Shown in pieces: positions 1-6,224 of a stretch of 11,396 bases of DNA. The notes under the pieces are model-generated. The model was given only the letters and a program-made list of their open reading frames with translations. It was not told the origin of the DNA and did not search any database. Numbering within the stretch: the first letter of the stretch is position 1; every line of letters begins with the position of its first letter. The stretch comes from Elusimicrobia bacterium RIFOXYB2_FULL_49_7 (GTDB lineage: Bacteria > Fibrobacterota > OXYB2-FULL-49-7): the NCBI GenBank assembly GCA_001800515.1, contig MGVN01000064.1, positions 2,989 through 14,384 of the forward strand, in the 5' to 3' direction. The position numbers were made by a program, and so were the translations under genes.

Positions 1-60
1 GCGGGAAAGAACGTGCTTCTGTGCAAGTATTGTATTGCTAAACAGGGGAATTTTTGGTAG
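1..60 (+). CDS. C-terminal tail of an unidentified protein (5' end outside window)
   Basis: Frame 1 is open from the first base to a TAG at 58-60 and reads AGKNVLLCKYCIAKQGNFW. The hydrophobic stretch followed by a CxxC pair (CKYC) looks like real protein, for example a metal-binding or redox-active tail. Nineteen residues are too few to assign a family. It precedes the tRNA-like segment and its terminator, which fits the end of an upstream transcription unit unrelated to secretion. It could also be a chance open frame. Confidence 0.4.
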   Translation, partial: AGKNVLLCKYCIAKQGNFW

Positions 61-100
61 TATATTACAAGTTGTTGAAAATAAAGCAGAAATCATAAAT

Positions 101-149
101 GGAGAGGTCGCATAGTTGGATTAGTGCGGCGGTTTGCTAAACCGCCGAC
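101..149 (+). pseudogene. 5' half of a tRNA-Ser(GCU), truncated in the variable region
   Basis: The segment reads like canonical tRNA-Ser from position 1 to about 46. It has a 7-nt acceptor strand GGAGAGG (101-107), then T8, then a D arm with stem GCA/TGC and a GG pair in the loop. An anticodon arm follows, with a 7-nt loop TTGCTAA carrying anticodon GCT (136-138) on a strong stem. After 149 the sequence becomes a T-tract instead of a long variable arm. No T arm (GGTTCRA-type) and no acceptor 3' strand (CCTCTCC) was found downstream by eye. It therefore cannot make a functional tRNA as it stands. It is either a broken tRNA gene or a tRNA-derived element reused as a terminator. Recognition is by structure and memory of bacterial tRNA-Ser, not by a covariance-model search. 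Confidence 0.65.
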
Positions 150-156
150 TTTTTTT
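127..156 (+). terminator. Intrinsic terminator formed by the tRNA-like anticodon arm
   Basis: A perfect 9-bp stem pairs 127-135 (CGGCGGTTT) with 139-147 (AAACCGCCG), with a 3-nt loop GCT. After AC it is followed by seven T residues (150-156) and further T-rich sequence. This is a textbook Rho-independent terminator for plus-strand transcripts arriving from the gene ending at 60. It insulates the secretion operon from upstream transcription. Confidence 0.8.
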
Positions 157-192
157 ATTTTATCGACAATAATATGATGAGCTAAGCATACA

Positions 193-214
193 TTGTGGCA
201 GATTTGTGGCATAT
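193..214 (+). repeat. Tandem 11-bp direct repeat in the gspC upstream region
   Basis: TTGTGGCAGAT (193-203) is followed immediately by TTGTGGCATAT (204-214), two 11-bp units identical at 10 of 11 positions. The period is about one helical turn, so a protein could contact the same face twice. The tandem lies about 150-170 bp upstream of the predicted gspC transcription start, where a distal activator site could sit. A regulatory role is inference. Confidence 0.4.
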
Positions 215-293
215 GACATGTACCTATTGGGTGGGCATGGCAGCTGTACAGAGCAAGCTAATACCCATGGCACTAATACATCAATAATATTGG

Positions 294-318
294 CATTATT
301 CTGCTTCCATTATTCTGC
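294..318 (+). repeat. Perfect 11-bp direct repeat just upstream of the gspC promoter
   Basis: CATTATTCTGC occurs at 294-304 and again at 308-318, identical in all 11 bases, with a 3-bp spacer (14-bp period). The pair ends 9 bp before the -35 hexamer, centred about 57 bp upstream of the predicted start. This is the usual position for a class I/II activator operator. The regulator is unknown. Apart from this repeat, the tandem at 193-214 and the promoter, nothing was seen in the 157-362 gap. Confidence 0.55.
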
Positions 319-327
319 AAAATTCTA

Positions 328-356
328 TTGTCTTTATCGTCATATATTGATATAAT
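328..356 (+). promoter_or_regulatory. Extended -10 sigma70-type promoter of the secretion operon
   Basis: The -35 is TTGTCT (328-333), the spacer is exactly 17 bp, and the -10 is a perfect TATAAT (351-356) preceded by TG at 348-349 (extended -10). A start 6-8 bp after the -10 falls at 362-364, on the ATG of gspC at 363. The operon mRNA would therefore have almost no 5' leader. This agrees with the lack of any Shine-Dalgarno sequence before that ATG. Confidence 0.75.
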
Positions 357-362
357 TTTTGC

Positions 363-842
363 ATGCTTAAAACACCACATCTCTGGGTATTCTACATGGG
401 GGCTATACTCATTACACCCACAATAGCATTCGGCTCACCCAAAAACGATTTTTCGCAATACTCAATAATCTCGAAACGTAATGTTTTTAGGCCGCTTTGG
501 GTTGTACCTTCAAGCGGACGATCTGATGAAAGATCAAGAAAAGAAGAACTGGAAGCCTTGAGAAAGGCTGAGCTTGAGAGGCAGGATGCCCAGAAGACCG
601 CAGAAGAACAAAACACTCTCAATAACAAAAAAAGAGAATTTGAACAGAACTATACCTTAAATGGGATCGTCTTTGAAAACGGCAGGAGACAGGCAGTAGT
701 GCAGGACAAAAAGGGTTTAACGTATTTCCTTTATGAGAATGATACGCTTGATGATGCCAAGATCATATCGATCAGCGACTCCAAGAGTGAAATAGTTGCT
801 GACTACCAGGGAAAATTCACTGTTACCCTCCACATGCAATAG
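363..842 (+). CDS. gspC: T2SS inner-membrane protein GspC-like (HR domain, no PDZ)
   Basis: This 159-residue protein should link the inner-membrane platform to the secretin. It begins with a short hydrophobic segment (about residues 7-24) that acts as a membrane anchor or signal. The motif KRNVFRPL (38-45) matches the 'RN-F' start of the GspC periplasmic region. A charged, probably coiled-coil linker covers about 54-96. The C-terminal domain (about 97-158, LNGIVFENGRRQAVVQDK onward) has the all-beta GspC/PilP homology-region pattern. It lacks the PDZ or coiled-coil tail of proteobacterial GspC and is about half their length. There is no ribosome binding site. The promoter places transcription initiation at this ATG, and the next internal ATG (396) also lacks one. 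It is the first gene of the operon and precedes gspD, the known GspC partner. Confidence 0.7.
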   Translation: MLKTPHLWVFYMGAILITPTIAFGSPKNDFSQYSIISKRNVFRPLWVVPSSGRSDERSRKEELEALRKAELERQDAQKTAEEQNTLNNKKREFEQNYTLNGIVFENGRRQAVVQDKKGLTYFLYENDTLDDAKIISISDSKSEIVADYQGKFTVTLHMQ

Positions 843-914
843 CATTACAATACCCGGGTTTTATATATCATTGCCGCCGCTTAACTGACACTGATCACTA
901 TCTCGCGAGGGCCT

Positions 915-2939
915 ATGCGCACATTGATTCTCATTCTTGTATTCTCTTTTCTTGTTGTATCTGCTCATGCTGCTATTAAGGATTATTCGCCATCTGATTG
1001 GACAAGAGTGCTGCAAGAGGTCGGCGTTCAGGCAGAACAACCTCTCATTGAAAAGTTTACCCGTTCCAGTGAGACACTCGATAAGATCAACCTCCAGACA
1101 AGAGGAACTCTTCAGACTGCTGAATGGGTGGAAATATTCAATAAACTCCATCTTGAACCAAAATCCGGCATGCAGTTACAGGAATGGGAGAAACTCTTTC
1201 GTTCATTAGGAATTAAGGCAAAGTGTATTTCAAGTGAGCAAACCTCTCAATTGCAGCCCGAACCTGCGGCGTCTACAGCAAACAACCAGTCTCCACAACC
1301 GCAGGCAGAAACTCTCAAGAACGAACCCCCAATGTCTGCGTCATCCGCACCAGCAGCCTCCACCACCCCGGCAGCAGCGCAAACTCCCCTTCATCAAGAT
1401 ACTCCAGCAATTCAACAGCAAGTAAGCACTCCCCCCCCGCCAACGCCGGTTGCTTTAACTCCGGCACAGTCTCAAGAGCCTGTTAAACCTGCCCCCAGGC
1501 AAGAAGAACAGATCAGGTCTTCCAGCATATCACTGGACTTGCGCGGGATGGATATCCTCTCAGTATTGAAAATGATATCCCAGAAAAGCGAGCTCAATAT
1601 CATTGCGGGCAATAATGTCAAAGGCAATGTTACCATCTACTTGAAGGATGTTAATGCTGTAGATGCATTGAAGATGATCCTGGAAATGAATGACCTTGCG
1701 TATGTATATGAGGATAAGGTGATAAAGGTCATGACAGCCCAGGATTACGAAAGGATATACGGCAGAAAGTTCTACGACCGGACGATCGTTGAGATAGTAA
1801 ACTTAGTCTTTGGCAAGGCAGACAATATCGCGAAAACGATCACCTCGGTAAAAAGCAAGATCGGACAGATCATAGCCGATAGCGCGTCAAACTCACTGAT
1901 CATTATTGATACCCCTGAAAATATTAATGACCTGAAGAAGATGATCGAAACGCTGGACGTTAAGATCGAAACCAAGGTTTTTCCGCTCAATTACACCAAA
2001 GCAAAAGAAATCGCAGACAAACTTAAGAATACCCTCAGCCCTAATATCAGCGATATACAGATAGATGAACGAAGCAACCAATTGATCGTCACTGATGCAA
2101 CGAAGAAGATGGCCGAGATCTCTCAGCTTATTTCTTCACTTGATAAGCGCCACAGGGAAGTCCTCATAGAGGCTAAAATCGTCCAACTCATGCATGACGA
2201 CTCGATTAACATGGGTATAAGCTGGGAGAGTGTGTTCAATAAAGTAAACAACAATGTTATTGCAGGAAAAGTGGTAGGGAACCTGAGCAATCTTTCCCAG
2301 CCGCAGGCCATAAATGTTGGCGGGCCGACTGGCATTCAACTAAATGTCGGCACGCTCAGTATTGATAATTTCACCGCTGTTCTCGATATGCTGCAGACTA
2401 TTGGCAAGACGAATCTTGTCGCTTCGCCGCGCATAGCTGCGATTGAAAACAAAGAGGCGAAAATACTGGTTGGAACTAAAGAGGCTTATGTTACTACCCA
2501 GGTATCGAATCCCGGAAGCACTACTACCAACCCCATTGTTGCGGAATCGGTAAATTTCGTTGATGTAGGCATGAAGCTCTTCGTGACGCCTTCAATTGGG
2601 GAAGATGGTTTCATAACGATGAAGATCAGGCCTGAAGTAAGCTCCGTAGACAGAATACTGAAAACCTCGCAGAATAATCCCATCCCGATCGTACGCACAT
2701 CAGAATCTGAAACGACAGTCATGGTGAAGGACGGCATAACCATTATCATTGCCGGGCTTATGGAAGAAAAAGAAATAAAGAAAACGGAAGGTATTCCCTT
2801 TATTTCCCGTATTCCTCTACTTGGGATTCCCTTTCGAAGAACGTCATCCGAAAAGATCAAAACGGAACTGGTAGTATTCTTAACTCCTCGCATCATGACT
2901 GGTGACATTACAAGCGAAGAGTATCAGAAGCACAAGTGA
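915..2939 (+). CDS. gspD: T2SS outer-membrane secretin GspD
   Basis: This 674-residue secretin forms the outer-membrane exit channel. It has a signal peptide (1-20, ending AHA), then a unique helical segment (24-104) with W-centred repeats. A long Pro/Gln/Ala/Thr-rich linker follows (about 107-200). The N0/STN domain (203-275), N1 (about 289-348), N2 (about 352-410) and the secretin beta-barrel/gate domain (412-662) come next. The barrel shows the family hallmarks SPRIAAIENKEA (504-515), VDVGMKLFVTPSI (549-561) and VKDGITIIIAGLMEE (604-618) followed by GIPFISRIPLLGIPF (626-640). Only two ring-building N domains follow N0, fewer than the N0-N3 of Enterobacteria, and no C-terminal pilotin-binding S domain is evident. 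GAGGG at 907-911 lies just before the ATG, an unusually short spacing. A run of eight C (1431-1438) lies in the linker codons. Confidence 0.93.
   Translation: MRTLILILVFSFLVVSAHAAIKDYSPSDWTRVLQEVGVQAEQPLIEKFTRSSETLDKINLQTRGTLQTAEWVEIFNKLHLEPKSGMQLQEWEKLFRSLGIKAKCISSEQTSQLQPEPAASTANNQSPQPQAETLKNEPPMSASSAPAASTTPAAAQTPLHQDTPAIQQQVSTPPPPTPVALTPAQSQEPVKPAPRQEEQIRSSSISLDLRGMDILSVLKMISQKSELNIIAGNNVKGNVTIYLKDVNAVDALKMILEMNDLAYVYEDKVIKVMTAQDYERIYGRKFYDRTIVEIVNLVFGKADNIAKTITSVKSKIGQIIADSASNSLIIIDTPENINDLKKMIETLDVKIETKVFPLNYTKAKEIADKLKNTLSPNISDIQIDERSNQLIVTDATKKMAEISQLISSLDKRHREVLIEAKIVQLMHDDSINMGISWESVFNKVNNNVIAGKVVGNLSNLSQPQAINVGGPTGIQLNVGTLSIDNFTAVLDMLQTIGKTNLVASPRIAAIENKEAKILVGTKEAYVTTQVSNPGSTTTNPIVAESVNFVDVGMKLFVTPSIGEDGFITMKIRPEVSSVDRILKTSQNNPIPIVRTSESETTVMVKDGITIIIAGLMEEKEIKKTEGIPFISRIPLLGIPFRRTSSEKIKTELVVFLTPRIMTGDITSEEYQKHK
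1431..1438 (+). repeat. C8 homopolymer inside gspD
   Basis: Eight consecutive C encode part of the PPPP stretch of the GspD linker (residues 173-176). Slippage by one base would shift the frame before any secretin domain is made, so the tract could in principle switch the channel off. It may equally be a passive result of proline codon use in a low-complexity linker. Confidence 0.5.
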
Positions 2940-2956
2940 AGCTCCTCCGGTTGAAG

Positions 2957-2970
2957 TCCCCGCAAGGGGG
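2957..2970 (+). repeat. GNRA-capped hairpin in the gspD-gspF junction
   Basis: CCCC (2958-2961), GCAA (2962-2965) and GGGG (2966-2969) form a short GC-only stem closed by a GNRA tetraloop. A flanking T-G wobble pair extends it. It begins 18 nt after the gspD stop codon and has no T-tract, so it is better read as an mRNA 3'-end stabiliser or part of a dispersed palindrome than as a terminator. Confidence 0.55.
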
Positions 2971-3002
2971 ATTAGGACCAGAGGCTTCTTTAATTACGCG
3001 AA

Positions 3003-3044
3003 CCCCAGCGTCTTGCGTCCCGCCTTGGCGGGATGCAGCAGGGG
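3003..3044 (+). repeat. Long imperfect hairpin in the gspD-gspF junction
   Basis: The core pairs TGCGTCCCGCC (3014-3024) with GGCGGGATGCA (3027-3037), 11 pairs including one G-U, with a tiny loop. In RNA the tip would open to a CTTG tetraloop. An outer helix pairs CCCC (3003-3006) with GGGG (3041-3044). It ends 14 nt before the gspF ribosome binding site and has no T-tract. It probably modulates mRNA stability or transcript levels between the secretin and platform genes, or it is a copy of a dispersed palindromic repeat. Confidence 0.65.
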
Positions 3045-3068
3045 TAATCTTAAGCGCGAAGGACTCTC

Positions 3069-4274
3069 ATGCCCCTATTCTCCTATACTGCGAAGAACGT
3101 TTCCGGAGAACATGTTTCCAATGTGATCGAAGCAGAAAGCATAAAGGCCGTTGCTAACAAGCTCCGGACATCAGGCTTTTTCCCAATCACTATCCTTCCC
3201 CACAACGAGTCTCGCACTCTCACCGGTTTTCAACGCAAAAAGATAGGCCATAAGGATATCGTTGTTTTTACCCGCCGCCTTGCCGATTCCCTGAAAGGCG
3301 GCCTTCCGCTTGCCCGTTCGCTCAAGGTTCTTCAAAACCAGACAGAGAACAAGGGGCTTGCTAAGATCACCCAAGAAATAGCAGCATCTATTCAGGAAGG
3401 CAGATCTCTTTCCCAGGCACTCAAGGACTATCCCAAAGTATTTCCCGTAATGTATAGGGCGATGGTGCAGGCAGGCGAAACTGCCGGCGTACTCGATGTT
3501 GTCCTGTCTCGTCTTGCTGATTTCAATGAAAAGGAAGAAGAACTTCATTATAGGATCCAGTCAGCGCTCGCCTATCCTGTCGTGATGCTGTTTGTTGGGA
3601 TGGCAAGTGTCATTTTCCTGCTCAGCTTCGTAATTCCCCGATTTGAGCTGATGTTCCAGGATCTGGGCCAGTCCATGCCTCTTCCTACGCGAATACTGCT
3701 CTTATTAAGTAATGTATTGCGGTTTTACTGGTGGGCATACATACCTGCAGCGATTATAAGCATTGTGGCAGCAAGGAAATGGTACTCAACAGAAAGCGGA
3801 AAGCGGTATTTGGCAAACATGTTGCTTCATTTACCTATAATAGGCACCTTTATAAAAAAGGATATCATCTCCCGCTTTATCCGGATGCTCAGTATCCTGC
3901 TTTCCAATGGTGTACCCATCCTTGATGCCTTGAGTATCGCGCGGAACTCAATAGACAACCCATTGTTCTCCTCTGACATAGAACGTATTTACATAAGCGT
4001 GAAAGAAGGCCAGGGGCTTTCAAAACCTATCAACCAAAGCAGTATTTTCCCCTCCCTTGTCTCAGAAATGATCGCAATTGGCGAAGAGACAGGCAATCTC
4101 GAATCATCCTTGAACCGGGTAGCTGAGATGTACGAACGCGAAGTCGAGTATGCCATTAAAACAATGACATCGCTGCTTGAGCCTGTTATTATTCTTTTTG
4201 CCGGTATAGTAGTATGTTTTATAGCGTTATCGATGCTTTTGCCGGTATTTCAGGTAAGCAGCGGATTACGCTAA
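3069..4274 (+). CDS. gspF: T2SS inner-membrane platform protein GspF
   Basis: This 401-residue polytopic platform protein couples the GspE ATPase to pseudopilus assembly. The start MPLFSYTAKN is the classic GspF/PilC N-terminus and is preceded by GAAGGA (3058-3063) at good spacing. Two tandem T2SSF domains are visible (about 65-188 and 268-392). Each carries the repeated GxP...L..A and QAGETAG / IGEETGNL signatures (134-140, 337-344). Three transmembrane helices lie near 169-190, 211-235 and 371-393. Length and architecture are normal for the family. It directly follows gspD here because gspE is missing from its customary place between them. It heads the tightly packed block of pseudopilin and assembly genes. 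Confidence 0.95.
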   Translation: MPLFSYTAKNVSGEHVSNVIEAESIKAVANKLRTSGFFPITILPHNESRTLTGFQRKKIGHKDIVVFTRRLADSLKGGLPLARSLKVLQNQTENKGLAKITQEIAASIQEGRSLSQALKDYPKVFPVMYRAMVQAGETAGVLDVVLSRLADFNEKEEELHYRIQSALAYPVVMLFVGMASVIFLLSFVIPRFELMFQDLGQSMPLPTRILLLLSNVLRFYWWAYIPAAIISIVAARKWYSTESGKRYLANMLLHLPIIGTFIKKDIISRFIRMLSILLSNGVPILDALSIARNSIDNPLFSSDIERIYISVKEGQGLSKPINQSSIFPSLVSEMIAIGEETGNLESSLNRVAEMYEREVEYAIKTMTSLLEPVIILFAGIVVCFIALSMLLPVFQVSSGLR

Positions 4275-4293
4275 TTTTAGCACGGAGGAACAG

Positions 4294-4713
4294 ATGAGTT
4301 CAATTAAGGATCGCAAAGGATTCACTCTTATTGAGATAATGCTTGTGGTAACTATCATAGGGATACTTGCTGCTGTAGTGCTTCCCCGCCTTGTGGGCAG
4401 AGGCGAAGAAGCCCGTATTAGTGCAGCCAAGCTTCAGATAGAGAACCTTTGTGTTGCCCTCGATACTTTTGAACTGGATAATGGCCGTTATCCGGCAACA
4501 GAAGAAGGGTTGAATGCACTCCGGGTTTCTCCATCCAACGTCAAGAACTGGAAAGGGCCGTACCTTAAAAAGGATATTAAAAATGACCCCTGGGGCAAAC
4601 CCTATATTTACAAATGCCCCGGACTTCATAATAAGGACTTCGATCTACTATCCTATGGCGCAGATGGTGTTGAGGGCGGGGACAATGATATTACAAGCTG
4701 GGAAAGTAAGTAG
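4294..4713 (+). CDS. gspG: T2SS major pseudopilin GspG
   Basis: This 139-residue protein is the main pseudopilus subunit. The leader MSSIKDRKG is cleaved before F10 of FTLIEIMLVVTIIGILAAVV, with the +5 Glu (E14) needed for assembly. The C-terminal half has the GspG-specific calcium-site region: DPWGKPY (98-104), then SYGADG (120-125) and an acidic GGDND (128-132). The upstream GGAGGA (4284-4289, 4 nt from ATG) is the strongest ribosome binding site in the operon. A hairpin follows the stop codon. Both fit a subunit needed in large excess. The 3' end overlaps the likely gspH start by 29 nt. Confidence 0.96.
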   Translation: MSSIKDRKGFTLIEIMLVVTIIGILAAVVLPRLVGRGEEARISAAKLQIENLCVALDTFELDNGRYPATEEGLNALRVSPSNVKNWKGPYLKKDIKNDPWGKPYIYKCPGLHNKDFDLLSYGADGVEGGDNDITSWESK

Positions 4714-5224
4714 ATTTCCCCCGGCATCAGCCGGAGAAAATCCACCACTTGCTTCGATCCGTTCCACCAAAGGTGTAACGCTCGTTGAACTCTGCCTGGT
4801 CTGCGTGATACTCTCCCTTTTATTTGCCGTAAGCTGGCCCGTAATTAACCGGATGTCCCGTCAAACCCAGCTGGAATCACTTTGTAACGAAATATCCTAT
4901 ACAATGAAGTACGCCAGGGATTACGCACTCAATGAAGGCAAATACTATTGCATAGAATTTGATATACCGCATCGTCAGTATTGGCTATCAGTTAACAAGG
5001 GCTCTCTCGGTTCAACTGATTTTGCCCCTTTCAAGGATTCACTGCACAAGACACGTTCATGGCCTGATAATATACGTTTAGAGAACCTCTCTGCTTACCA
5101 GCTTGTCTTCTATCCTGATGGCACATGCCAGGATTTCACGATGACACTGAAGAACGATCATGGGAATACCTGTATATTGCAGCTAAAGGGCAGCACAGGA
5201 AGAACAGAGATAAACAGTATCTAA
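4685..5224 (+). CDS. gspH: T2SS minor pseudopilin GspH, with an unusually long leader
   Basis: A minor pseudopilin of the GspH/FimT type. The methylation motif TKG|VTLVELCLV has the required Gly at -1, Val instead of Phe at +1, and Glu at +5. A hydrophobic helix and a beta-rich domain follow (DYALNEGKYYCIEFD, YQLVFYPDGTC), as in GspH. The frame is open upstream to 4514, deep in gspG. The last ATG/GTG/TTG before the motif is ATG 4685, preceded by GAGGG (4672-4676) at 8 nt. That start gives a 179-residue product with a 30-residue leader, far longer than the 6-9 residues of its sister pseudopilins. The leader includes codons made by a palindrome just after the gspG stop. A non-canonical start nearer the motif cannot be excluded. 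Confidence 0.85.
   Translation: MILQAGKVSRFPPASAGENPPLASIRSTKGVTLVELCLVCVILSLLFAVSWPVINRMSRQTQLESLCNEISYTMKYARDYALNEGKYYCIEFDIPHRQYWLSVNKGSLGSTDFAPFKDSLHKTRSWPDNIRLENLSAYQLVFYPDGTCQDFTMTLKNDHGNTCILQLKGSTGRTEINSI
4714..4741 (+). repeat. Imperfect palindrome directly after the gspG stop
   Basis: CCGGC (4721-4725) and GCCGG (4730-4734) pair around ATCA. Outer arms ATTT (4714-4717) and AAAT (4738-4741) extend the symmetry with two mismatches. It starts on the base after the gspG TAG and lies inside the gspH leader codons. It may protect the gspG end of the mRNA, or be an inserted palindrome that lengthened the gspH leader. There is no T-tract, so it is not an ordinary terminator. Confidence 0.5.
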
Positions 5225-5226
5225 CC

Positions 5227-5595
5227 ATGCGCACAAATAAGGGATTTATACTCTTAGAAGTATTGTTGTCTCTTGTGATACTGGGGACTGTGCTCGTTGT
5301 ATCGATACAGGCTCTTGCCAGCTACGTGCGTTCAACCTCAGCATCACATAACCTGACAATCGCATCCGCCCTGACACAACAACTCCTGGCAAGGACAGAA
5401 CTTAATGAGTTCAAGAACGGAATGAGCGAAGGCACTTTTGATGGCGATTTCCAGCGCTTCTCCTGGAAAATAGGCAAAACAGATATTTCAGATACTGAAT
5501 CTCAATATGAAATGATCGTCTCCTGGGTTGAGCGAGGGCAGGAACGCGACTTGCGCTTAATGACCAGCAAATACGAGTACAAGAACAAATTATGA
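5227..5595 (+). CDS. gspI: T2SS minor pseudopilin GspI
   Basis: This 122-residue minor pseudopilin is part of the tip complex with GspJ and GspK. The leader MRTNKG is cut before FILLEVLLSLVILGTVLV, with Glu at +5 (E11). The typical GspI features ALTQQLLARTEL and a C-terminal beta sheet (FSWKIGK, YEMIVSWVERGQERDLRL) follow. The start was chosen at ATG 5227 because the open frame upstream encodes nothing pilin-like and this ATG gives the standard short leader. It lies 2 nt after the gspH stop with no clear ribosome binding site, so translational coupling is likely. The 3' end overlaps gspJ by ATGA. Confidence 0.92.
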   Translation: MRTNKGFILLEVLLSLVILGTVLVVSIQALASYVRSTSASHNLTIASALTQQLLARTELNEFKNGMSEGTFDGDFQRFSWKIGKTDISDTESQYEMIVSWVERGQERDLRLMTSKYEYKNKL

Positions 5596-6224
5596 CTACG
5601 CATTCTAAAGGTTTTACTCTTATTGAATTGCTGATAGGAATAACAGTCCTGGTAATGGTCATTACTACTGTTTATGCATCCTATCAGATAGGATCGAAGA
5701 CATATAAAAAGATCGACAGCAAAAGCAACATGAATCAAAACATGCGTCAGGGTTGGCGGCAGATCTCCCGCGACCTGCGATGTGCTTATATATCTTCTTC
5801 CAGCAAGGATATCGTATTTGTAGGCAAGCATGCAAAAGAAGGCGAAACAGTTTCGGACAGAGTTGATTTTGTAACCTATTTGCCCTTTACTGACGCCAAA
5901 TCAAGATCAGGCGGGCTTGCAAAAGTGTCGTACTATATTGACATTGACCCTCAAACTCCTCATGAGGGCCTTATAAAGGAATACAGAGAACTTCCTGTAG
6001 CAGATGCCGCAAAGATACAGGAAATTGCACCCCTGGCAACGTCATTTGGCCTGCGCTACTTCGATGGCATTGAATGGAAAGAAACATGGGGGCTTGATGA
6101 TTCCAATGAGATAAGCAACCAGGCGAACAGACTCCCGCTTTCAGTAGAAATACAAGTTAAACTACGTGGCAACGATAATACAGAACAAACGATCCTTACG
6201 ACAGTGCCGGTCATGTGTAAATGA
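5592..6224 (+). CDS. gspJ: T2SS minor pseudopilin GspJ
   Basis: This 210-residue minor pseudopilin has leader MTTHSKG and mature start FTLIELLIGITVLVMVITTVY, with Glu at +5 (E12). The large C-terminal beta domain includes GspJ-type segments: WRQISRDLRCAYI near 50, RVDFVTYLPF near 93, YFDGIEWKETWG near 155 and RLPLSVEIQVKLRG near 180. It overlaps gspI upstream and gspK downstream by ATGA, the signature of coupled translation. Length is normal for the family. With GspI and GspK it should form the pseudopilus tip. Confidence 0.93.
   Translation: MTTHSKGFTLIELLIGITVLVMVITTVYASYQIGSKTYKKIDSKSNMNQNMRQGWRQISRDLRCAYISSSSKDIVFVGKHAKEGETVSDRVDFVTYLPFTDAKSRSGGLAKVSYYIDIDPQTPHEGLIKEYRELPVADAAKIQEIAPLATSFGLRYFDGIEWKETWGLDDSNEISNQANRLPLSVEIQVKLRGNDNTEQTILTTVPVMCK

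Noticed and set aside
72..99. Possible promoter for the tRNA-like segment (TTGTTG, 16 bp, CATAAA)
   Set aside because: Both hexamers are weak, and the -10 would touch the first base of the tRNA-like sequence.
225..270. Possible hairpin between GGGT near 225 and ACCC near 263
   Set aside because: Only 4-5 bp pair over a long loop, with no T-tract or riboswitch-like core.
2495..2516. ATCGAATCCC at about 2505, resembling a tRNA T arm, as a possible missing tRNA 3' half
   Set aside because: It is conserved in-frame gspD coding sequence with no matching acceptor strand following.
2486..2908. 140-codon minus-strand open frame inside gspD
   Set aside because: It is antisense to the conserved secretin domain, has no ribosome binding site or neighbours, and its residues mirror gspD codon structure.
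2902..3157. Small plus-strand open frames across the gspD-gspF junction
   Set aside because: They translate the palindromic junction and part of gspF out of frame. Composition is repeat-like with no recognisable domain, and no start is well supported.
4514..4684. Upstream extension of the gspH frame to ATG 4514
   Set aside because: It lies within gspG coding sequence, shows no pilin-like content, and ATG 4685 with GAGGG upstream is a better start.
5125..5226. Upstream extension of the gspI frame to ATG 5125
   Set aside because: It overlaps gspH and would give a 40-residue leader. ATG 5227 gives the standard 6-residue prepilin leader.
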